Part shown: positions 51,239-59,990 of the stretch, one piece after another
How positions within the stretch are numbered: position 1 is the first letter of the stretch
Layout: every line of letters begins with the position of its first letter
NCBI GenBank assembly: GCA_964016885.1
Contig: OZ024747.1
Coordinates: forward strand, 2,421,762 to 2,485,761
DNA from: Eledone cirrhosa
Lineage: Eukaryota; Mollusca; Cephalopoda; Octopoda; Eledonidae
Reading direction: 5' to 3'
DNA length: 64,000 nt
Made by a program: the position numbers and the translations under genes
The notes under the pieces: generated by a model
The model's database searches: none
Told to the model about the DNA's origin: nothing
What the model saw: the letters and a program-made list of their open reading frames with translations, nothing else

Positions 51239-51566
51239 AAAACTACTAATAATATAAAACAGAGACTGTTGCATTCTTTGATTTAATTTTCCCACAGAAA
51301 TCATTCCAACTATTTATTCTTTTCATTAATTTGTTATTTTTTATAGTAAAAATAATTCACATACAAAACCAAAAACATGACAAAAGTAAAAAACAGCGCA
51401 AATAAAAGCTCGTTGCCATTGTGTCTTGATCTTAAGTATTCCTTTTTAGAATAGTTTAAACAATTGTTTCTTTTCTTTTGATATTACTATTATTTTCTTA
51501 GAAACACTCCCCAAATTGTGTTAATCATTCCAAGATTGAGGACCAGTACCTCTCTTACTGATAACT
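51239..51566. other. Unassigned interval
   Basis: AT-rich; no supported feature. Confidence 0.5.
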
Positions 51567-51599
51567 GTTGTTGTTGTTTTTGTGGTGGTGGTGGTGGTT

Positions 51600-51630
<31 letters not shown>

Positions 51631-51892
51631 TTGTTACTGTTGTTGTTCTTGTGGTTATAGCTGTTGTTACTATTGTGGTTACTGTTGTTATTACTGTTGT
51701 TATTGTTGTTGTTACTGTTGTTATTGTTGTTACGTTATGCTATTCTTGTTGTTGTTATTGTTGTGGTTACTGTTGTTATTGTTGTTACTGTTTTTGTTAT
51801 TGTTGTTATTGCTGTTGTTACTATTGTGGTTACCGTTGTTATTACTGTTGTTATTGTTGTTGTTACTGTTGTTATTGTTGTTACGTTATGTA
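51567..51892. repeat. (GTT)n/(GTTATT)n microsatellite with internal duplication
   Basis: TATTGTGGTTACTGTTGTTA through TTGTTACGTTATG occurs at 51,671-51,737 and again at 51,822-51,889. Frames are artefacts. Confidence 0.95.
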
Positions 51893-51917
51893 TTGGATGT
51901 TTTAGATATTAGGTCGA

Positions 51918-52128
51918 CAGTTTCTGATTTCAACACAAGACCAACAATTTTGAGGGAGGGCAAAGTCACTTAAATCGACCCCAGTACATTACTGCTACTG
52001 TATTTTATTGACCCTGTAAGGATGAAGGCAAATCTAACCTTGGCAGGATTTGAATTCAGAACATAAAGGGCTGTAACTCTATGCCACAAATAATGTTGTC
52101 CAATGCTCTACCGATACTCCAATCTTCT
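51918..52128 (-). mobile_element. SINE-A, long-tailed
   Basis: On the minus strand: GGAGTATCGGTAGAGCATTG, GAATTCAAATCCTGCC, AATAAAATACAGTAGCAG, T-rich block, CAAAATTGTTGGTCTTGTG. Confidence 0.88.
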
Positions 52129-52149
52129 GATCTTAATAAGGAATCCTAG

Positions 52150-52341
52150 TTTAGGCACAAGGCCAGCAATTTGTAGGGAGGGGAAAGTTGATTATATCGA
52201 CCCAGTACATGACTGGTATATTATTTTCTCAACCTCAGAGAAGTGAAAAGAAAAGATGACCTTGGCGGGATTTGAACTCAGAACATAAAGGGTCATAGCT
52301 AAATGCTGCAAAGCATATTGTCTAATGTTCTAATGATTCTG
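52150..52341 (-). mobile_element. SINE-A, long-tailed, head diverged
   Basis: GAGTTCAAATCCCGCC, AAAATAATATACCAGTCATG and CAAATTGCTGGCCTTGTGCC on the minus strand. Confidence 0.85.
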
Positions 52342-52372
52342 CTTATGCACCTCCTTCATATTGGCTAAATAA

Positions 52373-52463
52373 GGATTTCTAATGTAAGCACAAGTCAGCA
52401 AATTTGGAGGAAGGGCAAAGTTGATTAAATCAACCCCAGTATGAGAATAGTACATTATTTTAT
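52373..52463 (-). mobile_element. SINE-A 3' fragment
   Basis: AATAATGTACTATTCTCATA CTGGGGTTG, T-rich block and GTGCTTACATTAG on the minus strand. Confidence 0.75.
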
Positions 52464-52788
52464 AGTGGATTGGCAGTATCGGTAGAGGGTCGGACACCAT
52501 GCTAGGGCGGTGGATTGGCAGTATCGGTAGAGGGTCGGACGCCATGCTAGGGCGGTGGATTGGCAGTATCGGTAGAGGGTCGGACGCCATGCTAGGGCGG
52601 TGGATTGGCAGTATCGGTAGAGGGTCGGACACCATGCTTTGCAGCATAGTTACGTCCCTTTATGATCTGAGTTCAAATCCCTCCAAGGTTGACTTTGCCT
52701 TTCATCCTTACGGGGTCGATAAAATAAAGTACCAGTAATACACTGGGTAATTTCTGGCCTTGTGCCTAAAGTAGAAACAATTATTTTA
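52464..52788 (+). mobile_element. SINE-A, short-tailed, with tandemly amplified head
   Basis: A 45-bp segment, GGCGGTGGATTGGCAGTATC through GGACGCCATGCTA, is repeated (starts 52,504, 52,549 and 52,594, with a partial first unit from 52,464) before one complete SINE. The repeated piece holds the A-box half but not the B box (52,671-52,679). Confidence 0.93.
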
Positions 52789-53519
52789 TAGATCCTGGAA
52801 AGATGAAAGGTAAAGATGGTGGAGGAGGGGGGTCAAGCTAGAGTATAAATTATTGGCTTAATAATAAATATTCTAATTATTGATTCTTATATACACTAAG
52901 GTTAAAACTGTAGTGTGTTTGTTCTTTCATCAAAACAATGTAAAACAACATCCACAACAATGTTATCATTTTAAAGTACATATTTATCTTTAAAAAAGAA
53001 ACTTTTAAATCCATGTTTAATGGAACTAGAGATCAAATGATAACATCTGGAACAGTTAAATGTTGGATACAGAACTTTCATTTTTGTTTTGTTATTTCGT
53101 TTCAGTTTTATATATCTGCTATTAAATTGTGGTTTGAAAGTAGAATGAAGCACATCCATTGAAAATCTAAGGTCTAATCATTAAAGAAAAATGCATAAAG
53201 CCTTATATAGTTTCTGAGAGATGTTTCCATGGTCTGTGAGTAAATATACTCACAAAAACCATTGTTAATTCTTTATAATACTTAAAACTACATCTCTATA
53301 TGAAAAACCATTGTCCTACATAAAAAAAAATTCTTAACAATACATTTATCAGGATAAGGTTTTTTTAGATCTTGATTTTTCAGCTGATAAGCTATTGTCG
53401 CCAAGCAGTTATTTATGCCTTGTAACCTAACTATTGAAAATGTATAACTAATAGATATAGATAGAAATATTCATAGGCTTTTTTTATATACCAATCAACT
53501 TTCATATATGCATGTGTAT
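52789..53519. other. Unassigned interval; very weak exon signal at 53,106-53,162
   Basis: GTTTTGTTATTTCGTTTCAG (to 53,105) is a good acceptor and is followed by 18 open codons, FYISAIKLWFESRMKHIH, and TGA. Its phase would fit the 40,600 donor, but nothing else supports a link. Confidence 0.25.
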
Positions 53520-53602
53520 TTGTGTCTGTATGTATACATACAAATGTATATATATATATATATATACATACATACATATATATATGTGTATATATATATA
53601 TA
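53520..53602. repeat. (TA)n/(GTAT)n microsatellite
   Basis: Short TA tracts with ACATACA. Confidence 0.9.
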
Positions 53603-53792
53603 ATAATGAAATTATTGTGTAAAGTGCTCAGGTGCACTACAACTCGTCAAAGGTGCATGTAGAGTACATAGAATAATATTCAAATGTCAGGGAAGTGAAT
53701 GGTGTATGAGTCATGATAACCATGTGTGTATGTGCTTGGAGGGGGAACATTAGGTGTAGTGTTGGCGAATCTCTGGAAGCATGGAGGTTATA
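53603..53792 (-). repeat. Dispersed repeat C, copy 3
   Basis: On the minus strand: CCAGAGATTCGCCAACACTA, TATCATGACTCATAC, GTACTCTACATGCACCTTTG and the right end GTGCACCTGAGCAC, as in copies 1 and 2. Confidence 0.75.
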
Positions 53793-53804
53793 TATGTGTG
53801 TGGA

Positions 53805-54140
53805 GGCACATGGCTTAGTGGTTAGAGAATTGGCCTTACAATCGAAAGGTTGTGAGTTCAATTCTCAGACCAGGTGATGTGTTGTTTCCTTGAGCAAGGC
53901 ACTTTATTTCACATTGCTCCAGTTTACTCAGCTGTAGAAATGAGATGATAGCACTGGGGTCCCTATCATTCTACTGCAAAGTGGTCGTGGAGGTGCCACG
54001 GCAAAAAAGCACCCAGGACTCACTGTAAATGAGGTTGGTGTTAAGAAGGGCATCCAGCTGTAGAAATCAAGTCAGAATCAGTTCTCGTCCCACCCTTGCA
54101 AGCAGGGAAAAGCGAACGTAAAATGATGATGATGATGATA
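53805..54140 (+). mobile_element. SINE-B, full length, best copy
   Basis: A box TGGCTTAGTGG (53,811-53,821) and B box GTTCAATTC (53,856-53,864) at the spacing expected of a tRNA-type polymerase III promoter. The body follows with CTCCAGTTTACTCAGCTG, then AGGTTGGTGTTAAGAAGGGC and GCAGGGAAAAGCGAACG shared with RTE-1, and a (GAT)n tail. It lies ten bases left of the Helitron. Confidence 0.92.
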
Positions 54141-54150
54141 TATATCATTA

Positions 54151-55061
54151 TCTATAAAAGGCAGAGTGTTGTTGTGTCTGTGTGTGCATGTTCCATGTTT
54201 ATACATTTGCACAATTTCAAACCGATTCGACTCAAAGTCTGTAAGAATGTTGTAAATGGTCTAACTTAGGTCAACGACTATGTATTTCTTTCAAACTCAC
54301 CCACAATTACGGAAATAATCGATAAAACTAAATACATGACGCTTTACCTCCCTAATACAATCTGATTTTTTCTCTCTACTCCCCTTAAAATTCGATAAAA
54401 CTACATACATGCTGCAACTTTCTCTTATATACGCTTAAACTTACAAACTTCCTTTAGGAACACCGAAGAAAGAAGAGAGAAAAGCAACAGTATTCAACAT
54501 GTATTCAACAACAAAAAAATAGCGATAAATCTTTTTAAAACGAACGTGGAAGAAAGAAGTGTCAGTTTATTTACTATACACAATAATATCCTCTATGAGG
54601 TCACTAAACCTGCTAGAAACAGCAGCTAACTTTCCCCCATATCACACCCCTCCCTACCGTCTTAAATTTAGAAAACACATATCCTCTATGAGGTCACTAA
54701 ACCTGCTAGCAACAGCAGTTAACTCTCCCTCATATCACACCCCTCCCTACTGTCTTAAATTTAGAAAACACACATTAGACAACCATGCAGAACAACTCCA
54801 TCGCAGCTCTGTTGTTCGGCTGGCATCGTCTACGCGTGTGTTGCGCAAGATATGTGAAACAATAAATTTCAACACTTCTTTGCACAGAGATAATATTCAT
54901 AGGCGAAACTACAATTGTCACTGCTGGCGCAACTGCTGCTTCGGCAGTCCAGGTCTGCAATTCATTCACCCAGTGCCTGGCAGACAAAAAAGTGCTGCCA
55001 AGTGGTGCAACCTAACTTTGGTAACTTACTAACCCCGAGCAACGCTGGGCTTTAATGCTAG
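54151..55061 (+). mobile_element. Non-autonomous Helitron, 911 bp
   Basis: It starts TCTATAAAAGGCAGAGTG after an A and ends ...GCTTTAATGCTAG before a T. Helitrons begin with TC, end with CTRR (here CTAG), insert between A and T and carry a small hairpin just before the end; CCCGAGCAACGCTGGG at 55,034-55,049 is that hairpin, slightly decayed, 8 nt from CTAG. There is no inverted repeat and no Rep/helicase frame, so it depends on an autonomous relative. Inside, a 93-bp segment is duplicated (54,588-54,680 and 54,681-54,773). A 157-codon frame (54,559-55,032) continues into a GC-richer part, CETINFNTSLHRDNIHRRNY then CHCWRNCCFGSPGLQF, of unknown origin, which may be captured sequence. Confidence 0.87.
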
Positions 55062-55075
55062 TATATATATAATGT

Positions 55076-55142
55076 TTAATATAGAAATGGCTTCTACTGG
55101 ACTACAACTGTTTCATTCAAAAGAAATCATGAGAATTTTCCT
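55076..55142 (+). repeat. Dispersed repeat D, single arm
   Basis: ATAGAAATGGCTTCTACTGG, ACTGTTTCATTCAAAAGAAA and TCATGAGAA. Confidence 0.7.
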
Positions 55143-55148
55143 ATGGAG

Positions 55149-55640
55149 GTCATCCATCTTTTCATGCTGGTATGGGTTGGACAAGGAAGGAGACCTCGGG
55201 GATGAGAATGGGGAGAAGACTAAGCTTGGGGAGAGGAAAAAAGGAGAGGAAATGTGTGAGGGGAAGACTAGGTGAGGGAGGGGGTTTAGATTGTGGTGAT
55301 GGAAGGGATCATATTGAGTGTAGGAGGGGAGACCTAAATGTCATTTGAGCTCTCTAATTTTACTTCTATCCTCTCCATACACACTTCACCCCACAGGTGT
55401 GGGGAAAGTCTTCTCTAGTACAACATATTGTTACTTGCCTTAGTCATGTGACATCTTTGTAAGATTCAACTTCCTGTGGTTAGACTTTACCTCATCATCC
55501 CAACTTTTCCTTTGTCTACCTCTTCTGCAGTTTCAACAGTTTCTTTATGCAGCTCTCATCTTCCTTATACATCACATATCCATACCACAAGTCTTCTATC
55601 TTGTTCTATACTTCATCTAGTCTCTCTTATGCGCAGCTTT
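55149..55640 (-). pseudogene. RTE-1-like remnant, C-terminus and 3' UTR
   Basis: On the minus strand a frame reads LWYGYVMYKEDESCIKKL near 55,545-55,595, corresponding to HWYGHVMRMKDDNCIKKV of the copy at 16,837. Upstream codons resemble the LGIRGIRCCLLERR segment. A decayed 3' UTR and the end CATGCTGGTATGGGTTGG follow (complement, at 55,165). It is heavily mutated. Confidence 0.6.
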
Positions 55641-55659
55641 GCACTTAGTTCTCCCTTTC

Positions 55660-55830
55660 TATATATATGTATGTGTATATACATCTCTCTCTCTCTCTCT
55701 ATATATATATATTTATATATATATATATAAATATGTTTATATATCTATGTGTGTATATACATACATGTAAATATATATATGTACATATAGGTGTTTATAC
55801 ACACACATATATATATATATATATAAACAG
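55660..55830. repeat. (CT)n/(TA)n microsatellites
   Basis: TCTCTCTCTCTCTCT, then TA-rich sequence with ATACATACATG. Confidence 0.92.
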
Positions 55831-56520
55831 ACAAAGGGAGAAAGATCAACGAGTACTTTGACCTTTATAAATAAACTTCCAAAAATTCATGCTCGTTTTC
55901 AGACATTTTTTAACCTTCCAAATCAAATTACCACCCAAAACGAATTATGTATATATGTATTACCTTTTATTCTGTAATCTATTTATTGAATGTAACAACC
56001 AACAACAATTGTATTTACCATTTACTTTTGTATAGCACTGTCTCGCTCAGAATAAAGTTTCAACAGAACAGCATATCTTTTATAAAAATCCAATAATTTC
56101 TTATTTACTTCCATTTACTTAATACTATTTATTTAAATTCACCAAAGCTTTATTTTATTTATCATCCTTCAAGGTTTCTTTAAGAAATCCTGATGTCCAC
56201 AAAGATCTTCATTTTGTTTTTTTATTTTAAATCCAAAACAACTCCCAGAGAATCTAGTAGTAAGTTTATAGACAACTTAAAGCAACAAAGTTGCTTTTTT
56301 TCACTTATATATATATTTTTGTTCTATTTATTCATTTATGTTTCTGGGTTTTCTTCCTCTTCTTTTTGTTGAAGACAATTTTCTTTAAGATAAGTTTAAA
56401 GAAATTCTAAATTACATGACCAAAAATATACATATCATTCTTGACTCATTCTTTCTTTAAAATTTCTGATCAATTTTTCTATTAACAAACCTAAAGAAAC
56501 TATTTTTTTCTTCTCTTTCT
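55831..56520. other. Unassigned AT-rich interval
   Basis: No frame, repeat family or site that I can support. Confidence 0.5.
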
Positions 56521-56557
56521 TATATATATATATATATATATATATACATAAATATAT

Positions 56558-56588
<31 letters not shown>

Positions 56589-56604
56589 AATATATATATA
56601 TATG
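56521..56604. repeat. (TA)n microsatellite
   Basis: TA with regular AAATA interruptions. Confidence 0.95.
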
Positions 56605-57326
56605 TTATTAATGTATAGAGCTTGTCAATGGAAAGATAAAAAAAAAAGAATTCTTCTTGTAAGAATAACAAGTTCTGTTAACCTCTTTTCCATTGTTGGA
56701 AGCACAATTCTTGTTGTCATGGTGAAGATAGTTCAGAAATTTCCATTATCTAAAAAAAAAATGGGAGAAGAAAGAGAGATGAAGAGAGAGCTATTTCTAT
56801 CTGGCTATTATTAGGTTATAGGTAAAACTTCGCTCATTTGGTGGAAATCTAGAAGCATTGCAAAAATTAGGCATTGTAGATTTATGCAGTTTTAATATTC
56901 TATATTTATTTATTTACTTATATTATTATACACCATTATATTTTATACACCATTATATTTTATACACCATTATATTTTATACATATATTTCTTTTACTTA
57001 TCTATTTATATATTTCTTCTTACATTCTTTGCGTGTTTTTATATTTTTGGTATTTTCTTATTTGTTCTGCTGTTAAAACTAATTTAGGAAAAATTTATTT
57101 CATATGGTTTAGAAATATGAGGAAAATGATTTAATATGTAATATGATTAATTTCATCAAAAATTCTATATTCTAAAATTTTCAATTTACTTCTATATTTT
57201 GGAATAATTCATATTTTGAACAATAAATGATTAAAGTTTGGTACAATTAAATTTAATGCTGGAAATTATTCTTATTAAGAACTCTGTGTTCCAATTAAAT
57301 AATATCGATCTTTCTCAGGAATGGAG

Positions 57327-57327
<1 letters not shown>
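56605..57327. other. Unassigned AT-rich interval with a 16-bp tandem at 56,926-56,980
   Basis: TACACCATTATATTTT repeats three to four times. Otherwise nothing. Confidence 0.55.
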
Positions 57328-57385
<58 letters not shown>

Positions 57386-57405
57386 GAGAGAGGTGGAGAG
57401 ACAGA
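57328..57405. repeat. (GA)n microsatellite
   Basis: About 50 bp of pure (GA)n, then GGGGGAGAGAGG. Confidence 0.97.
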
Positions 57406-57552
57406 CAGAGAGTTGGGAATTATTTATGTTTCTTGTAATTCTCTCTTTAAAACTCCAGCTACATTCAATTACAGTTCAAATTATTCAGTAAGTGTAAAAA
57501 TGTTATGATTACTTTCACTTCCATTTCTGGAAAATTCCAGCAATATATATAT

Positions 57553-57881
57553 ATCATCATCATCATCATTTCATTTTACGTCCGCTTTTTCCCTGCTTGC
57601 AAGGGTGGGACAGGAACTGATTCTGGCTTGATTTCTACAGCTGGATGCCTTTCCTAACACCAACCTCATTTACAGTGAGTGCTGAGTGCTTTTTTTACCG
57701 TGGCACCTCCACGACCACTTTACAGTGGAATGATAGGGACCCCAGTCCTATCATCTCATTTCTACAGCTGAGTAAACTGGAGCAATGTGAAATAAAGTGT
57801 CTTGCTCAAGGAAACAACACATCACCCGTTCTGAGAATTGAACTCACAACCTTTCGATTGCAAGGCTAATGCTCTAACCAC
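57553..57881 (-). mobile_element. SINE-B, full length
   Basis: On the minus strand: GTGGTTAGAGCATTAGCC head, GTGAGTTCAATTC B box, CTCCAGTTTACTCAGCTG, AGGTTGGTGTTAGGAAAGGC and a (GAT)n tail. Positions 57,406-57,552 are unassigned. Confidence 0.9.
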
Positions 57882-57884
57882 TAT

Positions 57885-57995
57885 ATATATATACATATAT
57901 ACATATATACATAACTGTGTATATATATATATATATATACATATAAATGAAGTAATTCCGTTGGAATTATATATATTATATACATATATACATAA

Positions 57996-58041
<46 letters not shown>

Positions 58042-58042
58042 T

Positions 58043-58078
<36 letters not shown>

Positions 58079-58079
58079 A

Positions 58080-58111
<32 letters not shown>

Positions 58112-58215
58112 TCATATATATATATATATGTTTGTATGTGTGTCTGTGTGCGTTAGTTTTATATATGTACAAACATATACCTACACACATACTCACACAT
58201 ACGTATATATATATT
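57885..58215. repeat. (TA)n with inverted ACATAAGTGTGTATA blocks
   Basis: ACATAAGTGTGTATATA occurs at about 57,980 and 58,074 and its complement TATACACACACTTATGTA at about 58,031, so the tract can fold on itself. Confidence 0.92.
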
Positions 58216-58367
58216 TGTGTGTATGAGTATGCATATATAGAGAGCGGATCACATCAGATCTGTCCATGTGATCAAACCTACTTCTAACCCCAATATATTT
58301 TCTTTTGCCATCTTTCCCATGAGATTCTCCCTTAACATCTAATATGTTCACTAACAATCACACATTA

Positions 58368-58480
58368 TCATCCTCCTCCATTTTAACATCTGCTGTCCCT
58401 GCTAGCAAGGATTAGGTGGTTCTACATAGATCAAGTTTGTAGTTACTGATCTCCCAGACAAGCCACGGATCTGTTGTCTT
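58368..58480 (-). mobile_element. RTE-1-like 3' end, diverged
   Basis: TCATCCTCCTCCATTTTAAC, TGCTAGCAAGGATTAGGTGG and TCTACATAGATCAAG parallel, inverted, the block at 47,290-47,372. Confidence 0.6.
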
Positions 58481-58884
58481 GCTTATGTTAATATGCCTCA
58501 CTTGCTCTTTCCTAACATAAAACATTCATATTGCTATCCCCTCACCTTGATCATGCTGTTTTCTAATCATTCTGCTATGTAATCATACCAATCAACATAT
58601 AGCTACAATTGTCTACTGCCCTCATGTCTTATCACTTTGTTTCTCCCTTTACAATCACACACATATCATAGAGACTACATGAAGTGGAGAGGACATTTTA
58701 AACCTGCATCAGAGAGATACGACCACTCCTCGAGTACTGATGCCATAATAAAATGCACTTAGTACACCCTGTAACGTTGATGGTATGTGAATGGCAATGA
58801 CATAAAGTATAGAAGTTTCCTAAGTTTTATCGAGGACATAACAATCTCTGTAGTGAAAATGTTATGACAAAATACACCTAGTAA
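58481..58884. other. Unassigned interval
   Basis: No supported feature. Confidence 0.45.
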
Positions 58885-59795
58885 TAAAGTAATTCAAGTT
58901 TGAAAGGACATCCAACCATAGAAACCAAGCCAAAACAGAGAAGGTGTGAAAAATAATTGGAAGTCCCACACATCTAAATGGGCACCAACTTTCAATAAGA
59001 AGTAGAAGTAGTTGATATTTTCTGTTACCTGGGTGACCAACCAAATTAGCAGTGGAGGAGGATATTCTGAAAGTACATTAGTCAGAGTATGAAGGGGATG
59101 GAGAAAGTTCAGGGAGCTACTACCGCTGCTAACTACAAAACACTTTTCTCTCAGAAGGGGAAGATTTTATGATGCTGTGTGCAGAGGGCCTGCGAAGATT
59201 GGAAAGAAATGAAGCTTGCATGCTTTGATGGATGTGTAATAGTAATATATATATGTGAACGGCAAACCATGAGGGAAACTAGGCATAAGAGGGATCAGAT
59301 GCAGTGTGCTAGAGAGGAGACTGCATTGGTATGGACACATGATACATATGGAGGATGAGAGTTGTATAAAAAAGTGCAAGCCACTTAAAGTTGATGTAAG
59401 CTATGGACTACTAGGAAAACATGGGATGAGATGATAAAAGCTGACCTGGTACCATTGCACCTCTTGAAAGTGATGACACAAGATTGAGATCTTTGGTATT
59501 ATGCAGTAATACAGAAGACATGCCTTCCCTTGAGCACGGGTTGAAGCATGCATCTAGAATACACCACTATCCCCTATCCTCCTTCCTCTACCAAACACCT
59601 CCCACACATTAACACTCCACCCACGTCATTGCACCCCTCCCTTCACCTAGATCTTCACACCCCCTGTCCCAGCTCCCAGTCCACATTGTAATGAGGTCAT
59701 GTTGATGAAAAAGTGGTTGGCATTAGGAAGGGCATCCAGCCATAGACAACAAATGAAAAAGAGTTTTGTATGACAAAAACACGGTCACCTGACCT
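58885..59795 (+). pseudogene. RTE-1 copy 2, C-terminus and 3' UTR, heavily decayed
   Basis: An extra UTR-like scrap (GGACATCCAACCATAGAAAC, 58,902) precedes the coding remnant from 59,007. There, EVVDIFCYLGDQ, SGGGYSEST, then pieces equivalent to GWKKFRELTPLLA, NEACML, RRLHWYGH (here LHWYGHMIHMEDESCIKK) and a DLVPLHLLKV ending are spread over several frames with in-frame stops. The UTR keeps CACATTGTAATGAGG and GCATTAGGAAGGGCATCCAG; the (GAT)n tail is absent and the (CAC)n tract starts shortly after. The zinc-finger part lies outside the retained segment. Confidence 0.8.
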
Positions 59796-59806
59796 GGCGT
59801 ATCTCA

Positions 59807-59946
59807 TACACCACCACCACCACCACCACCACCACCACCACCACCACCACCACCACCACCACCACCACCACCACTACCACCCCACCACCACCAGCACCAC
59901 CGTAACCACCACCACCACCACTACCAGCACCACCACCAGCAGGAGC

Positions 59947-59977
<31 letters not shown>

Positions 59978-59990
59978 GCACCTCCACCAC
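59807..59990. repeat. (CAC)n microsatellite
   Basis: About 60 bp of pure (CAC)n and then variants with CAG and CTA. It grades into the satellite, whose unit contains CACCACTATACCACAC. Confidence 0.97.

Noticed and set aside
51518..51973. Cys- or Leu-rich frames of 82-151 codons.
   Set aside because: They translate the (GTT)n microsatellite and run into a SINE.
53811..53864. A and B boxes considered as a functional tRNA gene.
   Set aside because: The sequence cannot complete a cloverleaf with an acceptor stem and is followed by a LINE-type tail; it is a SINE head.
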